A stretch of 64,000 nt of DNA from NCBI GenBank assembly GCA_964036295.1, contig OZ038470.1, forward strand, positions 3,349,501-3,413,500, given 5' to 3'. A program made the translations under genes and the position numbers. Positions 23,201-32,109 of the stretch are shown piece after piece (the first letter of the stretch is position 1; the number at the start of each line of letters is the position of its first letter). The notes below the pieces were generated by a model, which saw only the letters and a program-made list of their open reading frames with translations, searched no databases and had not been told where the DNA came from. This stretch comes from Plumapathes pennacea (Eukaryota; Cnidaria; Anthozoa; Antipatharia; Myriopathidae).

Positions 23201-23518
23201 CTGATAACGACGATGGCGATGGCGACGACGATGATGATGACGACGATAGTGGTCGTGGTGGTGATGATGCGATGATGGTAATGATGTGACAATGATGACG
23301 ATGATAATGGTAATGATCAGATGATGGTTGTGGCTATAATTCTGATTCTGATGAAGACGACGATGATGATGATGATAGTGGTAATGAAGATGACGTTGGT
23401 GATAATGATGATGAAGATGACGTTGGTGATGATGATGATGATGATAATGATGATAGTGATGACGTTGATGTTGATGGTGATCGTGGTGATAATGTTGACG
23501 TTGGCCATGATGGTAATT

Positions 23519-23604
<86 letters not shown>

Positions 23605-23713
23605 AACGATGAACAATTCTTTCTTTTTCAGCTTGACAATGTTGGTGAAGTCGGTGAAGTCAAAAACAGGACAATTTCACCAAAGGAAAAGAAAGAAAAC
23701 TCACCAGCCTTAA
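14291..23713 (+). CDS. ESF1: ESF1 homolog, nucleolar pre-rRNA processing protein, 17 exons, complete
   Basis: CDS is join(14291..14338,15067..15148,15342..15428,15961..16027,16187..16436,16794..16917,17281..17330,17809..17919,18202..18289,18918..19077,20103..20337,20450..20658,20983..21172,21639..21859,22496..22590,23064..23088,23632..23713), 2,124 nt, 707 residues (human ESF1 851; the difference is mostly in the acidic linker). ESF1 acts in the small-subunit processome for 18S rRNA maturation. Seen: N-terminal [15 protein letters not shown] and VDKRG...[11 protein letters not shown]; Ser/Glu/Asp-rich linker (about 96-178); the central RRM-like core (about 201-340) with [41 protein letters not shown] and [12 protein letters not shown]; a TWDETDPKR block and acidic tract; Lys-rich coiled segments; and a NUC153 motif (about 619-644, [20 protein letters not shown]). 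The C-terminus [20 protein letters not shown] matches the family end. All joins keep frame. Exon 4 has a CAGTAG double acceptor, exon 16 is 25 nt. AATAAA at 23970-23975 is a candidate polyadenylation signal. Confidence 0.96.
14456..14616. mobile_element. Hairpin MITE in ESF1 intron 1
   Basis: A nearly perfect palindrome of about 160 bp centred near 14535 (CGAGCGCCGCGCGAG). Arms start TAATCGCATGATTTCGAGTG and end with the complement CACGAGAAATCATGTGATTA. Confidence 0.75.
14619..14940. mobile_element. MITE in ESF1 intron 1, adjacent to the hairpin element
   Basis: Terminal inverted repeats TTAATAACATGCATACAATA and its complement TATTGTATGCATGTTATTAA bound a 320-bp segment that codes for nothing recognisable. 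It directly abuts the hairpin MITE, so one may have inserted beside the other. Confidence 0.7.
16995..17168. mobile_element. MITE family 3, copy 2 (ESF1 intron 6)
   Basis: Ends AGAGCAGTTTCGGATGATTG and the complement-like ACTGCCGGATGGTTCT, with internal TTTTGGCCAATCAGGAACAA related to the inverted copy at 25807-26140. Confidence 0.55.
17381..17622. mobile_element. MITE family 2, copy 2 (ESF1 intron 7)
   Basis: Starts GGGCCCGGTTTTTCAAAGCA and ends CTTTCGAAAAACTGGACCC; co-linear with 11518-11760 over its whole length. Confidence 0.8.
17640..17755 (+). repeat. Imperfect GGAATAAT simple repeat
   Basis: Several imperfect copies of GGAATAATGGAATAA within ESF1 intron 7, directly following the MITE. 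Confidence 0.65.
17931..18115. mobile_element. MITE family 1, copy 2 (ESF1 intron 8)
   Basis: Shares ATGCAGATTCTC, CATCTAAGCAAGCTATCAAA and GAAACTGAAAGAGAAAATTG with 5083-5293; ends are less clear than in copy 1. Confidence 0.55.
18393..18800. mobile_element. TIR element with CAGTGGAACCTCC-type ends (ESF1 intron 9)
   Basis: Left end ACAGTGGAACCTCCCTGAGC and right end GGTCGCTTACGGGAGACTCCACCA are imperfect inverted repeats, and the motif GTAAGCGACCAC recurs inside in both orientations. End sequence resembles that of pogo/Tigger-like MITEs; the superfamily is inferred. Confidence 0.6.
19145..19286. mobile_element. Hairpin MITE (ESF1 intron 10)
   Basis: A palindrome of about 140 bp: TTATTACACG...AGTGCAATACGGCGAAGTAT pairs with ATACAGCCGTATTGCACGAC...CGTGTAATAA, loop near GCCTGCTTCAGGC. 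Confidence 0.8.
19287..19496. mobile_element. Second MITE directly following the hairpin (ESF1 intron 10)
   Basis: Ends TTTATTACACGAC and GTCGTGTAATAAATT are inverted repeats and match the ends of the preceding hairpin element, suggesting related elements inserted side by side. The interior carries a short palindrome GGAACCAGTTGATCTGGTTCC. Confidence 0.65.
21522..21615. mobile_element. 94-bp MITE with TA flanks (ESF1 intron 13)
   Basis: CAGTGGAACCTCTTTTAAGG and the inverted end CTACTTTGGGACACCTCC/AGAGGTTCCACTG form a compact foldback flanked by TA on both sides. CAGTGGAACCTC ends with TA duplication are typical of Tc1/mariner-pogo-derived MITEs. Confidence 0.75.
22018..22180. mobile_element. 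Foldback MITE (ESF1 intron 14), first of an adjacent pair
   Basis: TTATTACATAAACTCTGGTA and its complement-like TCACACCAGAGTTTATGAAA are terminal inverted repeats; inner arms share TTTCCGCCACT. About 163 bp. Confidence 0.75.
22183..22331. mobile_element. Foldback MITE (ESF1 intron 14), second of an adjacent pair
   Basis: AGAATAATACACGGACGC...GATATGAAATTTATCTT pairs with AGATAAATTTCATATC...CATGTATTATTCT, with a loop near TCGTTCGCTTCGCTCACTCG. About 150 bp, separated by two bases from the preceding element. Confidence 0.8.
22601..22660 (+). repeat. G-rich GGA/GGGG purine tract (ESF1 intron 15)
   Basis: A purine-only run of GAGG, GGGGGA and GGAGGA units just downstream of the exon 15 donor; quadruplex-prone on the transcribed RNA strand. 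Confidence 0.8.
23120..23612 (+). repeat. GAT trinucleotide microsatellite (ESF1 intron 16)
   Basis: Imperfect GAT, GGT and GAC triplets over about 490 bp, ending in a pure (GAT)28 tract at 23521-23604. It stops only 27 bp before the exon 17 boundary at 23632. The associated poly-Met and poly-Ile open frames are artefacts. Confidence 0.95.
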
Positions 23714-25061
23714 TTTATCAATCTGCTGCCATGTTGCCTTGTTTGCCTACCTACCTTGAAAGGAATATTTAATGTCAAGTAGCATGGCCAATACATATTT
23801 TTACTCTGGTCGTGTGACTTTGACTCAATCGGGAAGAACCTGTGATTCGGAACAGTCCCAGACTGATCACACGAAATTCCCGAGAATCAAATCTGACTGC
23901 TTGCACAGCGATTCCAAGACGTCTGCAGTCGTTTACTTTGGCCAAGCAGAGTTCTGTGAAAACATGTGAAATAAAAACCTTCTCTGGCAAACCCAGTGTT
24001 AGTGAAGCATCACGAGGCCTTCACCAGCGGCCGAAAGAACCTGCGCATTCTCGTCCCGTTCTGCGGGAAGACCATGGATATGCTTTGGCTTGCCGAACGT
24101 TGACATAAAGTGTCTGGGGTTGATCTTATGGAGAGCGGAGTCAAACTGATTTCTTTAACGAGAACAAGCTGGAGTACGAAGTGAAAATATACGGTGCAGA
24201 CAGCTTTCAAGAAATGTTAGCGTCAAAATTTCAGTGAAACAAAGGCTGTTCTTCTGTGCCAGGGCGAGGAGTATCTGCGATTAGTGATCTTCCGTGGCAG
24301 CTGTAAACACACTATACAAGGCGATTGGTTTGTCTCCTAACTGCCTTGTAACTAATTAAGGATATGGACTGTGACTCAGTAACTTCTTTTGCTTGTGGAA
24401 GTAAAGGCAAATGAAATGATAAAGGACGATAATTATACCCTGTTCAAAAGCAGCAAACACTGGTCCACTTATATAAAATAACTATGATATACTACGCGTG
24501 TTCTGATTGGCTAAATAATCGTGCAATAAAAGATGGCAATATATTACACGCTGACGTGATACGTGATGTATTTTATTGACTAATTATTTTATAAAAGAAA
24601 TACGGTATAATGTACAAAGGGCTCAAAATTGAGCTCGGTAACAACTCAGCTGTTTAAAAAGAACAAACAGTTACGTGTGGATAAAGATGTCACGCCCGCG
24701 CCCGCGATGTAGTTGTTCTGCGGTATCCTTCATGTGTATTCGCGCGCCCTCGATGTAATTGTTCTGCGGTATTCTTCATGTAAGTCAATATATAGGGTTT
24801 TACATAATAAAGCAAGCGAACTCCTCTGCGCCCTGTGGTTGTACAATGCGTTTGTTCGTTGTGGAATTTTGCCCCGGCCCCTTCCCCCTATGCAGCTATT
24901 TCCTCGCCCACGAGATGGGAAACAAGACCGAAACTAAAAAACAAGCGCATGCGCAGACGTTTTGCCGCTTTGTATCAAGCTTGGTACTCAGTCTCTTACC
25001 GGAAACTCCGCTAACTGGCCAGAAAGGACTGAGGGAGAGTGGCGCGAAGCTCGAAGTCAAC
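23714..25061. other. Intergenic region ESF1 to ZW10, with ZW10 promoter
   Basis: Begins with the ESF1 3' UTR (AATAAA at 23970-23975). No other gene is recognised. A 31-bp direct duplication with few mismatches is at 24704-24734 and 24750-24780 (TTGTTCTGCGGTAT core). The last 200 bp carry the NRF1-like site and become GC-rich, consistent with a ZW10 promoter lacking a TATA box. Confidence 0.5.
24945..24955 (+). promoter_or_regulatory. NRF1-type site upstream of ZW10, inside a dispersed repeat
   Basis: GCGCATGCGCA is a full match to the NRF1 palindrome and lies 107 bp upstream of the ZW10 ATG. It belongs to a longer stretch (about 24848-24970) that recurs at 12576-12690 and, around the core, at 6290-6335. 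NRF1 commonly drives housekeeping genes in animals. Use as the ZW10 promoter is inferred from position. Confidence 0.5.
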
Positions 25062-25070
25062 ATGGCGGCC
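25059..25070 (+). promoter_or_regulatory. YY1-like motif overlapping the ZW10 start codon
   Basis: AACATGGCGGCC matches the AANATGGCGGC pattern recognised by YY1 at many animal start regions, and also gives a good translation context (A at -3 by position, G at +4). Binding is inferred. Confidence 0.35.
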
Positions 25071-28000
25071 ACCATGAACAGTCAATCTCAAAACTGCTCG
25101 AGTTTAGTGACCGATGTACTACAGAAAACGGGGCGCCTGGAGAAGGAGAACTATCACACTTGCATAAAAAAAATGCGGAAAAAGGCTGATGAAGTTAAAG
25201 TAAGTATGTCACTTTAATATCTTAGGATTATATTAAACAACGAGTCATTTTTGGACGATAAAATTATGAAATACTACTAGAATAGCCTAACCCGCATTCT
25301 AATGCCCTCTCGTTCTAAAGCGAGTCGTCATTTTGTATTATTAAAGTCTACACCATATAGAATTGACTTAACATGATTTGTGTGTACACGTCTTTGTTCT
25401 TTATCACGTCTCCATATTCTTCTTCAGGCTGCTGTTAATTGAACATTGTTGTTGTTTTTTTTATCTTTTTTACAGGCCGAGGTTTTGCAGTCCATTTACA
25501 AAGAATACACATATACTGAATTTTTGGATTTCAGTTCTTCCACTGTTGAGTTGAACTGGAAAGTGAACAACCTGTTGTCTGAGATCGAGGGGTTATCGGG
25601 AAAAATTAAGGTCAGTGATGGCAGCCACGTATGGTGGCAAATAAGGGCTCTTTCTAAGTGTAAGCAGGCTCTATATGCTCTATATGGGATACACAGGGAC
25701 ACACCCAATATTCAGGACTGCTTACACTTAGAAAGAGCCCAAATAAGAGCTAGTTTGAACTGTTTTCTTTAGACCATAATTTGTGACAAATTTGGTGTTG
25801 GGATATAGAGCGTTTTTTGAATGACTGTCAAAAACCAGAACCAAAGCAATCACAGAGCCAATTAATGAGGCCAGCAAAAACATATCAGATCAATTAGAAG
25901 TATGAGCAAAACCAAAACCAAAATCGAGTAATTGCGATTGGTTTTACAAACCAATCAGCAGTGCGAGAACACGCCATCGCGACTTACTTTCTTGTGTGAG
26001 AATATTGCAACCAGGTTTTGCTTTTGCTCTTGATCGGCCAAGAATGTTGCTAAAGTTATTAGGGCCAATTGGAAAGTGTAGCAAACGCAAAACCAAGGCA
26101 ATCACACGATTACTTTCGAAAGTCATCCGAAAATGGCTCTATTGGAATAGTTGGCTTCAGTTAATTTAGGTACCCCCACCCCCCACCCCCAGAGTACACT
26201 TCCCATCATCTGAGTGGGGCACAGCTAAAATTTCCCACCACAGACAATTTGTTGAGATAGTATCTCTGGATGGTGTCATAAAAAGCTATATTCACACCTT
26301 GGAATATGTCATATACACAGAATTAAAGATACAAACTGTACCTCCTCACAGGATACTGTTCAGGGTCAGTTAGATGCAGCAGACACTGAATACACAGACC
26401 TAAACAAACAGCTGAATGATACAGATGCCATTGTTCAAGTGCTAAGCAAACTTTATAAGGTACGCATGTTGTATGCACCTCTGATTGGTCGATTCACAGG
26501 TTCATAACTTATGACATGGACCATCACAATTTCAGTGAAATATGCCATTGCTTGGTCCATTGACCACTTGGGCAATAGGTTGGGGAATAAACTTAGTGGA
26601 GCCATAACTTTACCCTATGGACCAAGAAAGCACTGTTAATAATATCAAACTGATATGTTACATATGGTTAACAGCTATGAGTTAAATGGTAAATTGGCTT
26701 CCAGATATCCAGTGCTTCTGTGTAGCATTTCTTTCCACCATATTTAACTCAGCTGACAGACTTACCCTCTCTGTTTAGATCCACGAGGCTTTTGATCAGT
26801 TCCCGATTGAAATGAACAACAGTGAATACTACAAAGCTGCAAAGCTGCTAGAACTGGTGGTACGTATGCTCATGGAATGTTTAACTCATATGATATTCTA
26901 TTTGGGAGCACAAAATAGTGTTCTACATTATTTATGCCATGTATACATGAACTTGTATCACAACAGTTTTAGACCATTACATGGGAAGTTTACATAAAGT
27001 TACAAACAACAGTACCCTCTTTAACCCCCTGGGTCATTCCCCTGAAAAATATGGACTGTTAGTAGTTACTTTGTTTTTGATCTGACATGATTTTTTAGTA
27101 GGTCATCTGCAGTGATACTACATGTATATTATCATTACTGGTAGACAGTGATGCCCGTTGTGTATTTTGTTTTTCTACAGAAAGGACACCTTGACCAGCT
27201 TCCTAAGTCTGGACAGGAAGGAAAGATCTTCGTAGCATTGAGAGTAAGGGCACAGTATTTATTGCATCTCATCAATTTTGTTTGATTATCCAAAAAAATC
27301 CATGCATAACATGAATTATATATATGTGAGAGGAGAAGTGTGTGAAGGCAAGGTCACAGTGTATAAGATGCAAATAGTGCATCAGTCAATTCTGGCAGTT
27401 TGTGATTTCTCTAGGAAATGTAGAGCAGATATTTAAGAAGGAAATGTGAGTCCTTATGAGAGGGTTTTAGGAGTTTCCCTTATTTGTGGTTCAACACTGC
27501 TGTGGACAGGAGGAATGGCGACGACAGAAAGCCCAGCTAATCCAGAAGTTGGAGACACTATGGACTAAGAGTTTTACCTGGACAACTCCAGCAACTGCGT
27601 CTCTTGACAGCAGGGATGGACACCTCAAAACCAAGATAAGACTCTCTGAAGGCAAGTATAGATAACAGACAGTTTACTGTCTCATTGCTTCCATGTTGGT
27701 TTCTCTAATACTTCCTTTCCTTTTAAACCCTGTCATGACAAAGCAGAATGCTGACTGGACTACTGCGTAAGGAAATTGATGTACATTCAAATTTGCTGTC
27801 TCTAATAAATGATAATCCATTTGTTGGCAGGAATATTATTACCTGTTTGAAAGCTTTGTTGAAAGGATAAAAGGACATATTTTGTGGTTGTTTCCTGACC
27901 CTGTCATATGTTTTATGTTTATTATTTAACCCAGGTGGCTCAGCGATGGAAAATAATTTGCAAGCCATGCAGGTGAGGGTGATACAATATTTTAGTCATG

Positions 28001-31000
28001 TACCTTTAAAGTCCCCAATAAAAATGAACGGTTTCATAATACTGAATACTATAAAGGGGGACTCAAAAACTGCCAGACAAGAGACAGCTTTATTATATAG
28101 ACACAAGTGTTTTACTGGAAAATATACCGTGCGTAAAATCCATATGAAACTACAGCCGGGACCCGAGTGGTGTATTTTCCATATCCTCACTAGTGAGGAT
28201 ATCGTTGGAATCATTTCCCGCTTTTGCACAGTTGTTTGTGCAATTTCTCGTAAAACACTTGTGTCTAATATAGTAAAAAGGAAACTACACGGCGGCTTGA
28301 AGATATGAATTTTATTTTCTCGTGGTAAAAACAATATTCGAAAATAAAATTCGTATCTTCGCGCCGCCGTGTAATATCCTCTATGTATTCAGAGGGCTAG
28401 TGTTCAGTCACTCAATATTGTGTTCAAAATTCTGTCTCTCCACATTAAGTATACTGTCCAGGCAGACATAGATTTGTTATTCTTGTGTATATACAGATCC
28501 ACATCTGTTACAGCTAGGTTTAATAATCCTCCTTTCAGTGCTCGACATTAAGGTTTTAGGTTGGTTGTCCTTCAGACTGTAGATTGACTTCAAGCAATAG
28601 AAAGTTTCATAATTTCTAGTTGCCCGGCCCAGAATTTACCTGCCCGACCAAAAGTTTTGGTTGTCCCGGGCAAGTGGGCAACCGTTAATGTTGAGTGCTG
28701 TCCTTTACTGCATTTCCTAGGTTCTTGGCATTCTTGACAAGAGGCTCAAAGCATGTGGTAAGTGGAACTTTTAGACATACAGTAAACTCTTTCTTAAACT
28801 ACATACTTTTGCAATCTACCTGCTAGTTTCTAAAAGGAAATGTGTGAATGATTTAGCTAGAGGTGGAACTTACCATTATTATGCAATTAAATTATGTTGT
28901 CAATCTTCTGGGCCCGGTTTTTCGAAAGTTGATTAAGCTAATCCAGGATTAACGAAATTCTTTCTCTCGACCTCTCTATCAATATACTGCAGGATTTTGT
29001 TCGAAGATGGAATAAAAAGCTTGTTCCAGCTTACAACATTATCAAGAAAGTTGTTGTGGACAAAACATTCACGCTTTTAGGCTTATGAATGACAAGAAAG
29101 TTTAGACCTAATCCAGGATTAGCCTATCGTGCTTTGAAAAACTGGGCCCAGAACACAAATCTCATGACTTTTCTTCTGGTCTTTTGAAGGAAAGAAGCTG
29201 GTGCAGTATTTTCTCAGACCACTCATAGTTTTCCCAAGGTAATAGAAAAAAATAAAAAAATAAAAAAATAAAAAAATTATAATGTGCCAACTTCATGCCA
29301 AGCCCATTGGAACTGAGTAATACACAGATCAGCTTCTATACATGTTGCAATAAGTTGGTATTCATCAATATGCTTGCCATAGATTGCAACTTTAGTGGAC
29401 AAACTACTCTTAAGCTAACATTTAACCCTTTTACTCCCAAGCTTAGAATAGAAATTCTCCCAACCACCTAAAAAGATAATGTATGACAGATGTAGTGAGA
29501 GTTGATAGTTCAATCAGTTGTCATCTGAGCAAGTTATCAAAAGCCAAATTTTCAAGACTTTTATGATATATTTCTGCTGAAAGACTGAAAAGAGAATATG
29601 GAAGTTAATCACATGAGCCAGTAAACTCTTTCCCTCATGGCTTATACCATCAATCTTGGCCTGCATTATGAAATATGTAAAATATTACTGTACCATTTGT
29701 TTATTATGATTTATTGTTATTACAGCCTCAAACCACAAGTTGATTCAACAAAACAGGTATGTGGAGAGCTTTTTTCATGTCCCAGCTTTACAGCTGTGTC
29801 AGTACATTTATTGCTCATCAGTGTTTTTACTCCACTCTTCTCTAACAAAAGACATTATCAATTTAGTAGAGACACTATCAATGTTATGAGAGACCTTCAT
29901 TTATTAAAGAAACTATCAGCTATTACCACACAGTAAACGTTCTCTGTACACTTCATTGTTGAGTGGAGCTCACTTATTTTTAGAACAATCATTATTTTGT
30001 CTTCATGTAAAGTATCAATTAGGTCATGTACATGTCTTCTCTTCAAATCCAGGATTTCACCATTTCCCTTGTGAAAGACACAACTAAAACAAAAGCAACA
30101 GACCCAGGTATGTGAGCTGCTCTTACAGCGTTGACCAAGCAGATTACTGTATATAGTCAACTCTCTCCAAGCCGACACCTCCCTAAAGCAGACACCTCTC
30201 TAAGGTAGACAGCTTGCAGAAATTGCTCCTTGCCAATTTTCACTTGTTTCTTTGTAACTGAGCCAGGCTCTCTAAGGCAGACACTTGACCTAGTCTTGAG
30301 GGTGTCCTCAGAGAGAGTTGACTGTATGAATGTGTATGAGTTTGAATCCTGTTAAGATTCTTCTTTTCTGGGATTTTGTTGTATCACTTTCAGAGTGGCT
30401 TCAGTTCACTTGTATTCTTTACATTATGAATTGGTTTTCTAAACTGTTGCTTTGATGGTAGGGAAACTGTATCCAAAGCTGCTTGATGTGCTGCTGCTGT
30501 TAAGAAGACATTTCTGTGGAGAACCTTTGCCTGATGAACAAACAAGAACTGAAGACCAACGAGAGACTGGTGATGTTTTCTGTAAACTCGGTAAGTTTGT
30601 TACTTAAAGTGCATATAAGCCCAAAAATGATATCTTTACAATCGAATCTACATGACAGAAATAGTTGACTATTAGAATAAGTCTGTGTTTTAACGCTGCA
30701 CCTTTCAGTTATAAAGGTTTATATTTTGAATATGGTAATGACGTGATGTCAAAGAAAGAACAATTCATTAAAATACAAAATCTTGTTGGTAGAGATAACT
30801 GACATTTTATCAACATCAATTTGAATTTTGTGTAAACCATTTTACCAAATATTTTGTATGAAAACAGTCCCAATGACGAAGAGAAAGAAATAACATTGAA
30901 TTACTCCTTTGACGTCATGTTATTACCACATTCGAAATATAAACCTCTATAACTTATAGGCGCAATGTTGAAACATAAATATTCATACAGTCAAGTTTAC

Positions 31001-32109
31001 TTTATGTAGAATTGATTGCAAAGATATAATTTTTGGGTTTATGTTCACTTTAACTTACAGTCCGTATCTTACCATACTTTTGTGCACTATTGCATACCTC
31101 TCCATAACTTCTACGCCTTTCCATCCTTTTGGGTGCCTTTGTGCACTTTTCAGTAACATTGCATACTTTTGCGAACCATTGAGTATCTTTGAGTACGTTT
31201 GCATACCTTTTCATACTTTTGCATACTTTTGCATATGCACATTTATGTTCCACAATACATGCTACTCTCCAAATTAAAGTTCTGCACTACCGTTCCACAC
31301 TAAGATATAGTTTCAAATTTTAATTTGTTGCAATTTGAAGCATTCTTGTTTGCAGTTAAGGTGGTCTGGTCCTTGATTTACTTAATAATATTGTTATTAC
31401 TTGGTCAACATTATTTCTACAGGTAAACATATCTGGCCGTCTTTGTCAGACAATCTTATCAAGGAATGTTTGGCCAAATCTATTCCAACAACCAGCTCAC
31501 AGGTAAAGGTTTATGCTATTTTTGGCCACGTCAACTCACATCCGTTTTCATTTTTCTTTGAGGTTTGGCCAGTCCACATGTAAATGGTGAAAACAGTCAT
31601 CGAAAACACGCTCAAAAATGGAAATTTTTAAAATCTCCATTGCCATACATTCAGGTTGACACCCATAAATGGACATTTTTGGAAACGCTGATATCACGGT
31701 GATCACATGAATCGAATGCAATAGTGTGGACAGAAATGTTTGACACACTAAACGGGCCGACAAAAACAAATCAAGAACACTATAATGTGGATGGAGAAAT
31801 TTTTGAAGAGGGACCAAAAAGACCCAATTTCAAACATAAAATGTTTACGTGTGGACATGACCTGACCATAATCACTTCATGTTCAGCTGAAACGCTTTTG
31901 AAACAGATGCCAAAGTCAAAGGCAAAGAAACCAAATTCTACTAAACAGAAAAAGAGCTCCTCAATAATTGATAACAAGTTCAGAAAAAACTCCTGTATGG
32001 CTTATCAATGTCTATTTATTTTTCATGCCAAATTCTCCACATCAGCTGGAGAAATATCAGGCAGTAATCAAAGCAACTGAAGACTTTGAAGAAAGAATGC
32101 TGTCGTTAG
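25062..32109 (+). CDS. ZW10: ZW10 kinetochore/RZZ and NRZ tethering protein, 5' part (14 exons, 383 codons), continues beyond the window
   Basis: CDS so far is join(25062..25199,25476..25610,26352..26459,26779..26859,27181..27243,27510..27651,27935..27972,28721..28757,29190..29238,29726..29756,30053..30107,30462..30590,31423..31502,32046..32109), 1,150 nt, ending one base into a codon. ZW10 joins ROD and Zwilch at kinetochores to recruit dynein and MAD1-MAD2, and joins NAG and RINT1 in Golgi-ER vesicle tethering. Evidence: SLVTDVLQKTGRLEKENY matches the family N-terminus; the helical Zw10 region follows (QGQLDAADTEYTDLNKQLND, LDKRLKACGKKLVQYFLRPL); and HIWPSLSDNLIKECL...SIPTTSSQLEKYQAVIKATE matches the mid-protein block near human residue 350. 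Animal ZW10 is about 780 residues, so roughly half is missing here. Intron 6 (27652-27934) is GC-AG. Introns in hand are 0.2-0.9 kb, but the next contains a satellite of at least 31.8 kb. Whether the 3' half lies beyond it cannot be seen. Confidence 0.95.
25646..25739. mobile_element. 94-bp hAT-like MITE with perfect 8-bp target duplication (ZW10 intron 2)
   Basis: GGCTCTTTCTAAGTGTAAGC and the exact complementary end form 20-bp-plus terminal inverted repeats. CAAATAAG is present immediately outside both ends (25638-25645 and 25740-25747). An 8-bp duplication is the hallmark of hAT transposition. It lies 35 bp after the exon 2 donor. Confidence 0.9.
25807..26140. mobile_element. MITE family 3, copy 3 (ZW10 intron 2)
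   Basis: Ends AGAGCGTTTTTTGAATGACT and the inverted AGTCATCCGAAAATGGCTCT. Internally repeats of AACCAAAACCAAAATC type in both orientations. Related to 11788-11978 and 16995-17168. Confidence 0.7.
27652..27934 (+). other. GC-AG intron of ZW10
   Basis: Exon 6 ends GAAG and the intron begins GCAAGT, the optimal GC donor context. The acceptor is CCCAG. This joining continues the frame as LSEGGSAMENNLQAMQ. Using the GT four bases further on would run into a stop after eight codons. Confidence 0.85.
28094..28272. mobile_element. MITE in ZW10 intron 7
   Basis: TATATAGACACAAGTGTTTTAC and its complement GTAAAACACTTGTGTCTAATATA are terminal inverted repeats of a 180-bp element; the interior has the palindrome ATCCTCACTAGTGAGGAT. 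Confidence 0.75.
28286..28373. mobile_element. 88-bp hairpin MITE (ZW10 intron 7)
   Basis: TACACGGCGGCTTGAAGATA...ATTTTATTTTC pairs with GAAAATAAAAT...GCGCCGCCGTGTA around a 20-base loop; lies 14 bp after the preceding MITE. Confidence 0.8.
28910..29150. mobile_element. MITE family 2, copy 3, inverted (ZW10 intron 8)
   Basis: Starts GGGCCCGGTTTTTCGAAAG and ends GCTTTGAAAAACTGGGCCCA; the interior is the reverse complement of copies at 11518 and 17381. The right end stops 39 bp before exon 9. Confidence 0.8.
29422..29625. mobile_element. MITE family 1, copy 3 (ZW10 intron 9)
   Basis: Begins TTAACCCTTTTACTCCCAAG and shares CAGTTGTCATCTGAGCAAGT with copy 1; the right terminus is diverged. Confidence 0.6.
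30154..30326. mobile_element. TIR MITE (ZW10 intron 11)
   Basis: AGTCAACTCTCTCCAAGC on the left and CAGAGAGAGTTGACTG on the right are inverted ends; GCAGACACCTCTCTAAGG-type motifs recur inside. Resembles the CAGT-ended elements in the ESF1 introns. Confidence 0.6.
30604..31052. mobile_element. TIR element of about 450 bp (ZW10 intron 12)
   Basis: CTTAAAGTGCATATAAGCCC with AAAAATGATATCTTT on the left pairs imperfectly with AAAGATATAATTTTTGGG and TTATGTTCACTTTAAC on the right, about 45 bp of inverted repeat. Interior also has a partial inverted pair (TATAAAGGTTTATATTT / AAATATAAACCTCTATA). Confidence 0.7.
31060..31250 (+). repeat. Degenerate GCATACTTTT decamer repeats (ZW10 intron 12)
   Basis: About 15 imperfect copies of GCATACTTTT/GTGCACTTTT. 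A few similar decamers occur in ESF1 intron 5 at about 16480-16530. Confidence 0.65.

Noticed and set aside
23317..23713. Open frames rich in Met or Ile
   Set aside because: Translation of the GAT microsatellite on either strand; only the last 82 bases of the plus frame are ESF1 exon 17.
28640..28720. Alternative donors or acceptors in ZW10 intron 7, including extra exons in the MITE cluster at 27946-28308
   Set aside because: The 120-codon frame there is a read-through of exon 7 into a transposon; the GTGAGG donor at 27973 and the downstream exon 8 restore the ZW10 alignment.
32046..32109. Array as a terminal truncation that ends ZW10 with a usable stop
   Set aside because: Reading through the donor gives a stop within the intron, but the good GTTAGT donor and mid-domain position favour normal splicing to an exon outside the window; not provable here.
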